DNA from: Streptomyces albicerus
Lineage (GTDB): Bacteria; Actinomycetota; Actinomycetes; Streptomycetales; Streptomycetaceae
Assembly: GCF_008905045.1 (NCBI RefSeq)
Contig: NZ_VWMY01000011.1
Coordinates: 62,001-126,000, forward strand
Length of the DNA stretch: 64,000 nt
Direction: 5' to 3'
Shown: piece after piece, positions 8,445-18,012 of the stretch
Layout: every line of letters begins with the position of its first letter
Numbering within the stretch: the first letter of the stretch is position 1
The notes under the pieces: generated by a model
What the model was told of the DNA's origin: nothing
Seen by the model: only the letters and a program-made list of their open reading frames with translations
Databases searched by the model: none
Translations under genes and position numbers: made by a program

Positions 8445-10085
8445 TCAATGTCCGCGGAACGCCTCCTCCAGCCACCAGGCACCTCGGTCGCTGACCACCT
8501 TGGCGTCGATGAGCAAAGGCGCGGATCGTGGCCCGGCGAGCCAGTCCTCGACAGGCTTCAGATCCGCCCGCGTACGCACGGTCACCGCCTCGAAGCCGTA
8601 CCCTCGCGCCACGGCGGCGACGTCCGTAGGCGGGAACTCGACTGTCCCGAGCGGATGTCCCTCGGGCCCGAAGTGGTGCACCTCCGCCCCGTAGGCATCG
8701 TCGTTGTACACGACGACCACCATCGGCAGCCCGAGGCGGCGCACCGTGTCGAGTTCCGCGGCGCCCATCAGCGCGCCGCCGTCCCCGAGCGCGGCCACCG
8801 GAAGCCGGTCAGGCCGCGCCAGTGCCGCGCCGATCGCAGTCGCAAGGCCCAGGCCGATCGACTGGAACGCCTGGGTGAAGCACAGGCCGTTCTCGTCCGG
8901 CACCGACAAGTACATGCTCGGGTAGCCCATGAAGTTGCCTGAGTCCACGCCGATCACCCGCTCCGCGGGGAGGATGTCGTCGAGCGCGATGCTCAGCGTT
9001 CGCGGGTCGATCCGCTCCCGGCTGCTCGTGTCCTCGTACGGCACATCACGCCAGCGCACGCGGGCGGCGATGGCTTCGGCGATGTCGGTGGTCCGGTAAC
9101 CCTGCCGTGTCCCGCCGCTCGTCTCGAGCACGCGCCGTGCCGTGAGTTCCACGTCGCCGGTGACCCCGAGCTGCACGTCCCGGTGAACGCCGAGCGCCGA
9201 CGCGTCGTCGTCGATCTGCACGACGGTCGTGTCGGCCCCGATCAGGCGGCCGTGCCGCATCGTCCACATGTTCAGCGCGCAGCCCCAGCCCACGATCGTG
9301 TCCGCGGCCGAGATCAGTTCGGCTGCCAGGGGCGAGGAGAAACCTCCGGACACATCGAGCGACCAGGGGTTGCCGTGGAACAGGCCGCGCGCCACGGCCG
9401 ACGTCGCCAGCAGCGCACCGTAGCGCTCGGCGACTGCCTCGAGACCATCCCGGGCGCCTGGCGAGCGTGCTCCCCGGCCGGCCACGAAGACCGGCCGTCG
9501 AGCCCGTTCGAGTACCCGCGTCAACGCCGCCACGTCGGCCGCCGCCGGCTCGACCGCCACCCGTTCCGGCAGCGGCGTGGCCGGCGTGAGCGCACCATCG
9601 GGCACGTCCAGTGCCTGCACGCCCAAGGGGAGGTTGAGCAGCACGGTGCGCCGTTCGTGCAACGCGCGCTGCGCCGCGGCGCGGGCCTGCCCCACCGCGT
9701 CCTCCGCGGACGTGACCCGTGCCGTGAGCGCCCCGAGCGCGTGCGCCAGCGCCTCCTGGTCGACGTGGAAATTGGACCTCGGTTCGGTCGCCTCGGCCGC
9801 GAGCACAAGGAGGGGCGTACGGCTCTTGGCCGCCTCGGCGACACCGGTGAGGGCGTTCGTCAGACCGGGCCCCTGATGGACGCTCAGCGCGGTCACCGTG
9901 CCGCTCATGCGCGCGTACGCGTCGGCCATCGTCGCCGCACCGCCTTCGTGGCGTGCGGCTACGAACCGCGAACCCGCCGCGACCATGGCATTGGTGAGAT
10001 GGAAGTTGCCCGATCCGACCACGCCGAAGACATGGCCGACGCCGGCCGCGGACAGCGCCCGCCCGACGGCCTCCGCGACCTTCAT
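8445..10085 (-). CDS. Thiamine diphosphate-dependent enzyme (acetolactate synthase/decarboxylase family)
   Basis: A 546-residue three-domain ThDP enzyme. The N-terminal pyrimidine-binding domain (VGHVFGVVGSGNFHLTNAM) has the conserved Glu in ARHEGGAATMADAYARM. A central domain follows, then a pyrophosphate-binding domain with GDGGALMGAAELDTV and downstream YNDDAYGAEVHHF, which coordinates Mg-ThDP. Family members decarboxylate or ligate 2-oxo acids. It lacks an obvious small-subunit partner, so it is probably not biosynthetic acetolactate synthase. Its start overlaps the cyclase stop by 4 bases (ATGA), showing translational coupling. Confidence 0.85.
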   Translation of the reverse strand: MKVAEAVGRALSAAGVGHVFGVVGSGNFHLTNAMVAAGSRFVAARHEGGAATMADAYARMSGTVTALSVHQGPGLTNALTGVAEAAKSRTPLLVLAAEATEPRSNFHVDQEALAHALGALTARVTSAEDAVGQARAAAQRALHERRTVLLNLPLGVQALDVPDGALTPATPLPERVAVEPAAADVAALTRVLERARRPVFVAGRGARSPGARDGLEAVAERYGALLATSAVARGLFHGNPWSLDVSGGFSSPLAAELISAADTIVGWGCALNMWTMRHGRLIGADTTVVQIDDDASALGVHRDVQLGVTGDVELTARRVLETSGGTRQGYRTTDIAEAIAARVRWRDVPYEDTSSRERIDPRTLSIALDDILPAERVIGVDSGNFMGYPSMYLSVPDENGLCFTQAFQSIGLGLATAIGAALARPDRLPVAALGDGGALMGAAELDTVRRLGLPMVVVVYNDDAYGAEVHHFGPEGHPLGTVEFPPTDVAAVARGYGFEAVTVRTRADLKPVEDWLAGPRSAPLLIDAKVVSDRGAWWLEEAFRGH

Positions 10086-10867
10086 GAGCGCTCCACCAGC
10101 GCGAGCACCCGCGCGGGAGCCCCGGACCCCGTGACGATGGGCAACGGTCCCGCGATGACGACGCAGCCGGTGGCCGGCAGCGCCGCCAGGTTCTGCAACT
10201 GGGTCAGTCCGTACTTGTCACTGCCCATGAGATACGAGTGACACGGGAAGGCCGGGTCGAACGCGTGCCCACGTCCCGCGTCGGTGCCCACCGTCTCGAC
10301 TCCGAGGCCGATCACCGGTGACTCCTGAGCCACCCAACGGGCGCATTCCGGCGACAGGCCAGGGGTGTGCGGGCCGCTCTCGTCCGCGTTCAGGAACGCC
10401 TCCTGCGAGTGCGAGCGGGCGTCCCAGCCGGTGCGCAGCAACAGCCAGCCGCCGTCGGGCAACGGCCCGTTCTCGGTTTCCCAGGCCCGCACGTGCTCCA
10501 CCTCCACGAGGAAGTCCGGGTTCTCCTCCGCTTCGGCGGTGAAGTCCAGTACGGCGGCCGGTGCGATCAGCCGACGCGCGGGCACGGAGGCCACGTCGGC
10601 GAGGTCCTTCCCGGTCACCCAGTGGTTCGGGGCGTCGAAGTGGGTACCGGTGTGCTCGCCGCTGCGGAAGTTGTTCCAGTACCAGGCCGGTCCCCGGTCG
10701 TCGTACCGGCTGATCTCGTCCAGTTCGAACACCGCCGTCTGGCCGAACTCCGGCGGCAGTTGGATCACCGGTGTCGACGACGACAACGGCGACGTGAGGT
10801 CGACGACGTCGATCGACCCACCCCGCAACCCGGACACCAGCGAAGCGAGAACGGACGGCTCGGGCAT
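10082..10867 (-). CDS. Cyclase family protein (kynurenine formamidase/isatin hydrolase-like)
   Basis: About 261 residues with the metal-binding signature of this family, GEHTGTHFDAPNHW, whose His and Asp side chains hold a divalent metal. The C-terminal part has VIGLGVETVGTDAGR and HSYLMGSDKYGLTQL, usual for the fold. Relatives hydrolyse N-formylkynurenine, isatin or cyclic amides. It is the first gene of a coupled set followed by the ThDP enzyme. GGAGG precedes the ATG giving MPEPSVLA. Confidence 0.85.
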   Translation of the reverse strand: MPEPSVLASLVSGLRGGSIDVVDLTSPLSSSTPVIQLPPEFGQTAVFELDEISRYDDRGPAWYWNNFRSGEHTGTHFDAPNHWVTGKDLADVASVPARRLIAPAAVLDFTAEAEENPDFLVEVEHVRAWETENGPLPDGGWLLLRTGWDARSHSQEAFLNADESGPHTPGLSPECARWVAQESPVIGLGVETVGTDAGRGHAFDPAFPCHSYLMGSDKYGLTQLQNLAALPATGCVVIAGPLPIVTGSGAPARVLALVERS

Positions 10868-11116
10868 GAGGGCCTCCTGAGTCAACGCGGAACTGACAGC
10901 ATGGCAGCCTGATGTGACGGCCGTTCAGATGAATGAGCCGGTGTCTCGCCCGGACCGAAGCAACCGAGGGGCCGCCGCCTCGCCGTGCCGGCGCCCGGAG
11001 GGCCGGCACAGACGGTTCCGTGGTAGGGACAGTCCAGTTGAGGCGATCGACGGGCCTCAGTCGCCATGGACGTTCCGCGGATCTCCTTCGCCCAGAGCGG
11101 TACGCCGCCCGGGGCG

Positions 11117-11914
11117 TCACTGCTCCCAAGGCGGAGGCCCCTCGAAGGCGAGTTGGTGCACGTCGAAGAGGACCGCGGCCTCGACGCCGAGCGCCGGTCC
11201 GCTCTGCCTGGCTGCCCACGTCAGGAAGGGGCGGGGCTCGAAGCCCTGCGCCCCGAGCCCCTTGGTGTACTCGGCGTGGGCGGCCAACGAGGCGATACCC
11301 CGCTCCAGGGGCTCACCGGTGACGTCCACGCCGTGCGTGGGCTTCTCGGCACCGGCGAGACACACGAAGCGGACTCCGCCCCAGGGTTCGAGGCCCTCGT
11401 CGGCGAGCTCCGGGAAGATCCAGCGGTTGCCCGCGTCCCGTGCCGCGTCGAGCGCCGCGAGTCCCACCGCGCGATGGTCGGCCTGGTTGGTCACGCCGGC
11501 GACCATGCGCACGGTGAACGCCCCCGACACCACGACCTCGGGCCGGTGGCGGCGGACGGCCCGCACGATGTCACGGCGCAACGGCGGGCCGTACTCGACG
11601 ATCCCGTCGGAATGATCGAGGAACTCCACCGTGTCCACACCGACTTCGCGGGCCCCTGCCCGCTCCTCGACCTCACGCAGCGGCCCCACCTGGTCCGGGT
11701 GCATCCCGTCGATGCCCGCCTCGCCGCGAGTGGCGAGCAGATACGTGACCCGCTTGCCCTGGGCCGTCCACCGGGCCACAGCCGATGCCGTCCCGTACTC
11801 GATGTCGTCCGGGTGGGCCGCCACGGCCAGGCAGCTCTCCCAGTCCTCCGGCAGGGGCGGCAGTGCGCTCCCGGCGCCGAATCCGCCGGGACCCGCGTTT
11901 TCGAGAGTCGTCAT
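11117..11914 (-). CDS. PIG-L family deacetylase
   Basis: A 265-residue protein with AVAAHPDDIEYGTAS near the N-terminus, the zinc-binding and catalytic AHPDD motif of PIG-L/LmbE deacetylases, and the later VTNQADHRAVGLAALDAARD segment that gives the third metal histidine. Members remove acetyl groups from N-acetylglucosaminyl conjugates in mycothiol-type metabolism, its detoxification, or antibiotics. It lies upstream of the cyclase gene on the same strand, about 250 bases away, and may belong with it. The ATG giving MTTLENAG follows GGGGC; upstream frame is not family-like. Confidence 0.82.
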   Translation of the reverse strand: MTTLENAGPGGFGAGSALPPLPEDWESCLAVAAHPDDIEYGTASAVARWTAQGKRVTYLLATRGEAGIDGMHPDQVGPLREVEERAGAREVGVDTVEFLDHSDGIVEYGPPLRRDIVRAVRRHRPEVVVSGAFTVRMVAGVTNQADHRAVGLAALDAARDAGNRWIFPELADEGLEPWGGVRFVCLAGAEKPTHGVDVTGEPLERGIASLAAHAEYTKGLGAQGFEPRPFLTWAARQSGPALGVEAAVLFDVHQLAFEGPPPWEQ

Positions 11915-12111
11915 GCCCCAGATGATTACGGTCCCGACGCCTCGGCCGACAGAGGCGCGTGCACGTATATCCATGGGGCACCAGAACAAGCCATCCCACG
12001 TGACTCACGTGGCGGAAGTGATTGAAACCCTGAACGTGGGCCAAGGCTGGGTTAACCTCGTTTTCCCTTGCGTCCGAACAGGCATACGGCGAAAACCACT
12101 TCGGGGGATCC

Positions 12112-13914
12112 GTGTCAGAACAGCGGCCGGTGCCACCGGACTTAGCAACGAGCGAGGCTGCCGCGTTGCGGCAGACCGGTGCCTCACCCCTGGTCCCGAA
12201 CACCCCGGACCGCATCGGCCCTTATGTGCCGCTGGCGCTGCTCGGCAGCGGCGGTATGGGACGGGTCTATCTCGCACGTCCCGCGGACGGCAGCCCCGCG
12301 CTGGTCGCGGTGAAGGTGATCCGACCGGAATACGCGGACGACCCCAGCTTCCGGCGCCGGTTCGAGCGTGAGGCGTCGGTGCACGCCCAGGTCCGTACGC
12401 CGCACACGCCGAAGTTGTGCGGCACGGGCTTTCAGGACGAACTGCTGTGGATGGCCACCGAGTACCTGCCGGGGCTCGATCTGGCGGATGCCGTGCGTGC
12501 GGACGGCGCCCTGGAGACGGCCGCGGTGTGGCGGCTGGTGGCGGAGCTGGGCCGGGCGCTCGCCGCCCTCGCCGCCGCGGGGATCGTGCACCGGGATCTG
12601 AAGCCGTCCAACGTGCTGCTGTGCGTCCGGGGCGCGTATGTGATCGACTTCGGCCTGTCGAAGGCCGTGGACGCGAGCGCGCTCACCGGCACGGGCAACC
12701 GGGTGGGGACTCCGGCCTACATGTCGCCGGAGCACCTGAGGACGGGCACGTGCGACACGGCGTCGGACGTGTTCTCTCTGGCCGGAACTCTGGTCTACGC
12801 GGCGACGGGGCGTGCTCCGTTCGGCGACGGCTCGGGGGTCGACGTGATGCACCGAGTGGCGTTCGAGGAGCCGAATCCGGAGCTGATCGGTGAGATCTCG
12901 GCGGCGGATGCGCCACTCGGCTCGCTGCTCTCCGCCTGTCTGGCCAAGGAGCCCGAGCGGCGGCCCACTCCGCAGGACCTGATCGACGCGGCCGAGGCAC
13001 ATGCCGGTACGTCCGTCTGGCCCGAGCCGCTGGGCGGCACAGTGCTGGCCCGGCAGGACGCGTACGAGGTGCTGCTCAGCCTCCCCGTCGAACGGAAGGC
13101 TCGCTCACAGCCCCCGATCCAGACCCCGGACGATCGGCCTTGGGCGGTGCCGCCGCCCCCGCCCGAGCCGGTGAGTCGGCCTGCTCCGCCCGCTTTCGGA
13201 GCACCGATGGAGGCGACAGGCCCCGCCGTCACGCCACCGGAGCGGTCACGCCCGGTGGGAGCCCGCACCTGGGCCCAGAAGAAGCCGGTGCTGGCCGTCG
13301 CCGCTGGCATCACCGTCTGCGCGGTGGCCGCGGCGGTCTTCGTGCTCACCCGTCAGGACGCCCCCGCGACCGCCTCCTCCCCCGGAGCCAGTGCGCCGAC
13401 CGGCGGCACCGTGCCCGGTGATGCCGGTTTGCCGCCGGTGCCCGGGACCTCGGACGGGAGTTCTGGGTCCGGCAAGAGTCCGGACGGTGCCGCGAACACC
13501 GACGGCGACGCCTCACGTCCTGAGGTCTCCGACTCCTCCGCGGACAGCGACTCCTCGGACGCCGACCGCGGAAACGCTCCCTCGGCTCCCGGTACCGAAT
13601 CCAGTACTCCCACGTACGCGGCTCCGTCCCCGACCGGCCCGCCCGCCGAGCAGCCCGCAACCCCGTCCTGGATCTCCGACTGCACGCACTACTCCGGCAA
13701 CGGACGCACACGTCAGGGAGACAGCGGCAAACGCGTGCTGCAGGTGCAGTGCGTACTGACGAAGCGCGGGTACGGCGTGGGCAGCACGGGCGTCGACGGC
13801 AACTTCGGTCCCGGAACGGAGTCCGCGGTGCGCAGCTTCCAGAGCGACAAGGGGCTGGACGCCGACGGCATCGTCGGCCGCGAGACCTGGACCGCTCTGC
13901 GCAGCACCGCGTGA
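12112..13914 (+). CDS. Transmembrane Ser/Thr protein kinase with external peptidoglycan-binding domain
   Basis: About 600 residues. The cytoplasmic kinase domain has the glycine loop GSGGMG (45-50), the ATP lysine in VAVKVI (Lys68), HRDLKPSN near 160, DFG near 178 and GTPAYMSPEH, so it should be active. A proline-rich linker leads to one membrane helix near 392-412. The outside part is a Ser/Asp/Pro-rich stalk and, from about 523, a peptidoglycan-binding-1 fold (GDSGKRVLQVQCVLTKRGY, DGNFGPGTESAVRSFQ). Binding wall fragments outside could control the kinase inside, as PASTA domains do in PknB. GTG start follows GGGGGAT. Confidence 0.9.
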   Translation: MSEQRPVPPDLATSEAAALRQTGASPLVPNTPDRIGPYVPLALLGSGGMGRVYLARPADGSPALVAVKVIRPEYADDPSFRRRFEREASVHAQVRTPHTPKLCGTGFQDELLWMATEYLPGLDLADAVRADGALETAAVWRLVAELGRALAALAAAGIVHRDLKPSNVLLCVRGAYVIDFGLSKAVDASALTGTGNRVGTPAYMSPEHLRTGTCDTASDVFSLAGTLVYAATGRAPFGDGSGVDVMHRVAFEEPNPELIGEISAADAPLGSLLSACLAKEPERRPTPQDLIDAAEAHAGTSVWPEPLGGTVLARQDAYEVLLSLPVERKARSQPPIQTPDDRPWAVPPPPPEPVSRPAPPAFGAPMEATGPAVTPPERSRPVGARTWAQKKPVLAVAAGITVCAVAAAVFVLTRQDAPATASSPGASAPTGGTVPGDAGLPPVPGTSDGSSGSGKSPDGAANTDGDASRPEVSDSSADSDSSDADRGNAPSAPGTESSTPTYAAPSPTGPPAEQPATPSWISDCTHYSGNGRTRQGDSGKRVLQVQCVLTKRGYGVGSTGVDGNFGPGTESAVRSFQSDKGLDADGIVGRETWTALRSTA

Positions 13915-13925
13915 AGTCCTGGCGC

Positions 13926-13960
13926 AGGACAACGTTCGGGCTGTCGCCGAACGTTGTCCT
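13926..13960. terminator. Bidirectional hairpin terminator between convergent genes
   Basis: Perfect 14-base arms AGGACAACGTTCGG and CCGAACGTTGTCCT are separated by a 7-base loop, between the kinase stop and the stop of the convergent glycosidase gene. No U-tract is needed for actinomycete terminators of this type. Confidence 0.85.
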
Positions 13961-14005
13961 CGCCGCATCCTCGAAGTCCTGCGTCGCGTCCTCGAATCTC
14001 GGAAC

Positions 14006-15811
14006 CTACTGGACGAGCTCCCACTCCTGGGAGCCGTCCGTGGCCGCGTTCTGCAAGGTGAGCGGCGCCCCTTCGGACGCACCGGTCAGATACAGGTTCG
14101 TGTTCTTGACCGCCTGCAACTTGTAGAACCCGTCGTCGGTCTTGATCAGGTTCCAGCTGCCGGTGGCGCTGTCGTCGACCCACTGGCCGATCCGCTGGCC
14201 GACCGTCGCGTTGCCGGTCCAGATGGCTGCCGCGCGGCCGCCCGACTTGTTCAGCAGCGTCACGCCGCCCTTCGGCTCGGTCATCACGTGCCAGTACTGG
14301 GTGTCCGCGTTCCCCGCTGAGCCGGGGTCCTCCAGGACGACGTCAGGAACGTCTCCGTTACCGATGTTCGCGTCGTTGGTCTTGTTCCCGGTACCGATCA
14401 CCTGGTCGGTCTTCCGGTTCACCAACTGGTAGTACGCACCCTCCGAGTGGCCGAGATCAAGGTCGGCGTAGGCGAGCGTCGAGGTGCCCTGGTTGCGGAG
14501 GATCGAGATGCGGCCGGTGCCCTCGACGTACGTCAGGTTGCGGCTGTAGCCGCCTCCCAGGGTCGTCTGGTACTCCTTCCACACGCCGTCGCTGCGTCCG
14601 CTCTCGTTGACCCAGACGTTGCCACTGCCGGCGGCGTTGTACACCAGGCGCCCCCCGGGAAGCCTGATGATGACCGGACTGCCGCCCCTCGAGAGAGGAC
14701 GGGAGCCGGTGTCGACCGGCAGAGAGGCCACGTCTGTGCCGGTGGCGGAGCCTCGGTAGAACTGCAGCGGGTTGTCGGCGATCACGTACCTGGTGTTGGC
14801 TCCGCCGGCCCAGTACTCGAAGGGGAGGATCCACTTGCCGTCCGTCGTCCGGACGACGTTCGTCATGCCCGGCCGGCCGCCTCCGATCTCCTTCTTGCCG
14901 CCGCCCATGTCCTGGGTCAGGCCGGCGACGTCCACGACGGGGGCGCTCCAGTTGGCGCTGCGGCCGTCCCAGGTCTTGTGGGCGAGGATCTGGCCGTGCG
15001 AATCCTGGGCGGTGTCGTTCGCGGGGTCCAGTGTCGGGACGCCGGTCGCCGCGTCGAAGCCGAGGTAGTCGTTCTCGTCCGAGTAGTAGCAGACGAGCTT
15101 GCCCTTGTAGACCATCAGGTACGGCTCCCAAAGGGGATCCACCTGCTTGTTCGTGTTCGCGTTGGCTATGTTCTGCCCGACCGCGCCCGCGCTGCCGCCC
15201 TGCCAGCCGCCGGTCGCGATGACGTTGACGACCTTCCACGTCGCACCTTCGTCGGTGCTGGAGTACAGCGCGATCGCCATGTCCTTGCGGTCTCCGTCGT
15301 TGGACGGAGTCCAGCTCGGGTCGGCCGCCTTGTGCTCGCGGTAGTAGTAGTCGTCGCCGGACACGACACTCGCGAGGAGCACCGTGCCCTGCTTCAGGTT
15401 CCCGACGTCCTGCGGGAGCGTGTAGAGGTAGGGGTTGGTCCAGTTGCTCGTGTACTTCGCGTACTTGGCGTCGCCGGAGAGGTACGCGGGAGCCTTGACC
15501 TCCGACAGCGGCTGCCACGTCGTTCCGTGGTCGTCGCTCTTGTACACGGGGAGCGTCTGTCTGTCGGCGCTTCCCGTCTCCGGTACGACCGTGGACTTCT
15601 CGAAGGACGCGACCAGACGTCCGCTCGGCAGTTGCGCCGACTTGGGGTAGATCGCGCAGTTGCCGCGCCCCTTGAGGCAGGGTTCATCGCCGAGCTGGTA
15701 GAGGATTCCGCCCGTCGGGTTGTACGCCTGCGCACCGGACGCGGGGACGGCCAGCATCGCGGACGTCGCGATGAAGGTTCCCAGCGCCTTCCCCAGCCTT
15801 CTTCCTTGCAT
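14006..15811 (-). CDS. Secreted sialidase/GH93-type beta-propeller with C-terminal ricin-like domain
   Basis: About 601 residues. A signal peptide ends near ASGAQA|YNP. The main domain has Asp-box repeats S-x-D-x-G-x-T-W (SDDHGTTW, STDEGATW) and motifs such as LPSGRLVASFEKS and GRPGMTNVVRTTDGKWILPF, as in the six-bladed sialidase superfamily. Context suggests an exo-arabinanase (GH93) or related exo-glycosidase more than a true sialidase, since the FRIP motif is not seen. From about 460 a ricin/carbohydrate-binding-like domain follows, ending in SQEWELVQ. AAAGGAGGA precedes the ATG. It is the last gene of the sugar operon, 29 bases after GH42. Confidence 0.75.
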   Translation of the reverse strand: MQGRRLGKALGTFIATSAMLAVPASGAQAYNPTGGILYQLGDEPCLKGRGNCAIYPKSAQLPSGRLVASFEKSTVVPETGSADRQTLPVYKSDDHGTTWQPLSEVKAPAYLSGDAKYAKYTSNWTNPYLYTLPQDVGNLKQGTVLLASVVSGDDYYYREHKAADPSWTPSNDGDRKDMAIALYSSTDEGATWKVVNVIATGGWQGGSAGAVGQNIANANTNKQVDPLWEPYLMVYKGKLVCYYSDENDYLGFDAATGVPTLDPANDTAQDSHGQILAHKTWDGRSANWSAPVVDVAGLTQDMGGGKKEIGGGRPGMTNVVRTTDGKWILPFEYWAGGANTRYVIADNPLQFYRGSATGTDVASLPVDTGSRPLSRGGSPVIIRLPGGRLVYNAAGSGNVWVNESGRSDGVWKEYQTTLGGGYSRNLTYVEGTGRISILRNQGTSTLAYADLDLGHSEGAYYQLVNRKTDQVIGTGNKTNDANIGNGDVPDVVLEDPGSAGNADTQYWHVMTEPKGGVTLLNKSGGRAAAIWTGNATVGQRIGQWVDDSATGSWNLIKTDDGFYKLQAVKNTNLYLTGASEGAPLTLQNAATDGSQEWELVQ

Positions 15812-15839
15812 GGTTCCTCCTTTGGTGAAGCTCGGATGC

Positions 15840-17966
15840 TCAGGTGTTCGGCTGAACGAGCACGCGTACGTCCCATGGGCCGAGGTCGAGCGCGGTGCCT
15901 GCGGGGACGGCGCTGCCGTCCAGTACGTCGGACAACTCCACCGGGGCCTGGACGCGGGCGGGCTCCCAGCTCCAGTTGTGGACCACGTGGACGCGCCGTC
16001 CGTCCGGGGACGTCCCGGTCGTCGCGGTGACGGACCCGGGAAGTCCCTGCCATCCGCCGCGCGTTGCAGGCGCCAGCCACGCGGCCAGCGCCTGCGCGAG
16101 GCCGCGGCCGGGCACGGTGCCGACGCAGGTGACCTGGCCCGCGCCGTGGCGGCGGGTGGTGACCGCCGGCCAGCGGCCGAAGTGGGGGTGGTCGTACTCG
16201 ACGAGGACGTCCGCGTCGACGACGGTGAGGCCGTCGGCCCAGCGCGTCGCCGTCGCGTCCTCGGGCAGGTCGAGCGGGCCGCCGGGCACGGCGCGGACCG
16301 GGATGTGCTGCGGCAGGTTGCTGAACTCGTCGTACTGGACGCCCGCGGCCTCGACGAGACGTCCGGGGGCCGGCTCCTGCCGAGCGCGGGCCTCGTGGTC
16401 GGCGTAGGCGGTGCGCGGGCCGAGGACCAGGTGGCCGCCCGCGTCGGCGTAGGCCCCGAGCCAGTCGATTGTCGCGTCGTCGACGACGTACAGGGCCGGG
16501 ACGACGAGGACGGGGTGGCGTCGGGCGCCCTCTTCGGGCGTCATGCCCCCCAGTTGCCGGGCGTGGACGATCCGCACCTGGCGGCCGGCGTCGAAGGCGC
16601 CGCGGTAGAAGGGGTCGAAGAACCGGTGGTAGGCGGCGGGGTCCGGTTCGCCGTCGGCGGTGGCGAGCGGCGGATACTTCTGCATGAGCCACTTGCTCGG
16701 CATCGAGTAGACCATCGCGATGTCGGCGTCCGGCTCGATCCCGGCGACGAGCGGGCCGGCGGCCTCCAACTCCGCGCCGAGACGGGCGATTTCGGCGTAC
16801 GTACGGCCGGGTCGGCCGCTGTGTGGAAGGACGCCGCCCCAGTATGTCTCCGCGCCGAAGCGCAGTGTCTGCCACTGCCAGTACTCGATCATCCGTGCTC
16901 CGCGCGCGACGTGCGCCCACGCGGTCTGCCGCCACTGGCCGTCGTAGCCGGGGCGGTTGTCCCACGGGAAGCCGATGGAATTCGCGTTGGTCTCGGTGAC
17001 CAGGAACGGTTCCTGGCGCGAGGAGAACATCCAGTCGGCGGCCTGGTACATCGCCCAGACGCCGGTGGTCTTCCAGATCTGCTCGTGGTCCTCGGGCGTC
17101 GGGTCGGGCAGCGCGAGGCCGTCCTGCATGTCGTAGTACGGGTTGCCCGAGGCGATGTCGAGGCGGTCCGTCATCTCGTCGTCCTCCACCCCGCGGCGGG
17201 TGTACGAGATGCAGGTGGTGACGAAGTGCTCGGGCCGGGCGTACTCGCGGACGATGTCGGCCTGCCAGCCGATGAACTCGGTGACCTGGCGGGCCTGGAA
17301 CTCCCGCCAGGCGACGTCGTACTGCGGCTGGGCGTTGCCGTCCGGTCTCCACAGGTCGGCCCAGGTGGAGAGGCGGTGCGACCAGTAGACCAGGCCCCAT
17401 TCGCGGTTGAGGGTCTCGATGTCGCCGTACTTCTCGCGCAGGTGGTCCACGAAACGCTGGAAGACGCCGTGGTTGTGGAAGAGGTGCAGGCCCGGCTCGT
17501 TGTCCACCTGCCAGCCGATGACCGCCGGGTGGTCGGCGTACCGGGCGGCCATCTTGCGGATCACGCGCTCGGCGTGGAAGCGGAACGCGGGGTGGGTGAA
17601 GTCGGCCTCCTGGCGGGCGCCCCAGCCGAGGCGCTGTCCGGTGGCGTGCTCGCCGGTGATCTCCGGGTACTGGCGGGCCAGCCACGGCGGTACGGCGTAC
17701 GTCGGTGTGCCGAGGATGACGGAGATGCCGCGTTCGTGGGCGCTGTCGAGGACCGGCTGGAGCCAGTCGAGATCGAAGCGTCCGTTCTCGGGTTCCCAGG
17801 TCGACCAGACCGATTCGCCGACCCGGATCACGGTGAAGTGTGCGTCGGCCATCAGGTCGAGGTCGGTCTTGAGCTGTTCATGGGGCGGCGACTGGAGATC
17901 GTAGGCGGGCGTGTACTCGTGGTAGTACGCGGCGCCGAAGAGGACACGGGCGGGCAGAACCGCCAT
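15840..17966 (-). CDS. GH42 beta-galactosidase/alpha-L-arabinopyranosidase-type enzyme
   Basis: A 708-residue cytoplasmic enzyme with the GH42 three-domain layout. The TIM barrel starts at VLFGAAYYHEYTP and includes IGWQVDNEPGL (Asn-Glu, acid/base) and FLVTETNANS (nucleophile Glu). Next come a trimerisation domain (HPVLVVPALYVVDDATIDWL) and a small beta domain. No signal peptide is present, so it should cut sugars brought in by the ABC importer encoded just upstream. Galactosides or arabinosides are both possible in this family. The downstream gene encodes the secreted propeller enzyme. Confidence 0.88.
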   Translation of the reverse strand: MAVLPARVLFGAAYYHEYTPAYDLQSPPHEQLKTDLDLMADAHFTVIRVGESVWSTWEPENGRFDLDWLQPVLDSAHERGISVILGTPTYAVPPWLARQYPEITGEHATGQRLGWGARQEADFTHPAFRFHAERVIRKMAARYADHPAVIGWQVDNEPGLHLFHNHGVFQRFVDHLREKYGDIETLNREWGLVYWSHRLSTWADLWRPDGNAQPQYDVAWREFQARQVTEFIGWQADIVREYARPEHFVTTCISYTRRGVEDDEMTDRLDIASGNPYYDMQDGLALPDPTPEDHEQIWKTTGVWAMYQAADWMFSSRQEPFLVTETNANSIGFPWDNRPGYDGQWRQTAWAHVARGARMIEYWQWQTLRFGAETYWGGVLPHSGRPGRTYAEIARLGAELEAAGPLVAGIEPDADIAMVYSMPSKWLMQKYPPLATADGEPDPAAYHRFFDPFYRGAFDAGRQVRIVHARQLGGMTPEEGARRHPVLVVPALYVVDDATIDWLGAYADAGGHLVLGPRTAYADHEARARQEPAPGRLVEAAGVQYDEFSNLPQHIPVRAVPGGPLDLPEDATATRWADGLTVVDADVLVEYDHPHFGRWPAVTTRRHGAGQVTCVGTVPGRGLAQALAAWLAPATRGGWQGLPGSVTATTGTSPDGRRVHVVHNWSWEPARVQAPVELSDVLDGSAVPAGTALDLGPWDVRVLVQPNT

Positions 17967-18012
17967 GGAGGAACCTCCGGAGGAGTGCGAAGTGCGGAGT
18001 GGCGTACGCGCG

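Noticed and set aside
14447..17685. Very long open frames antisense or out of frame to the glycosidase genes (527, 763 and 767 codons on both strands)
   Set aside because: They are Arg/Gly/Pro-rich shadows of the high-GC third-position bias; the real frames have family motifs, signal peptide and ribosome sites.
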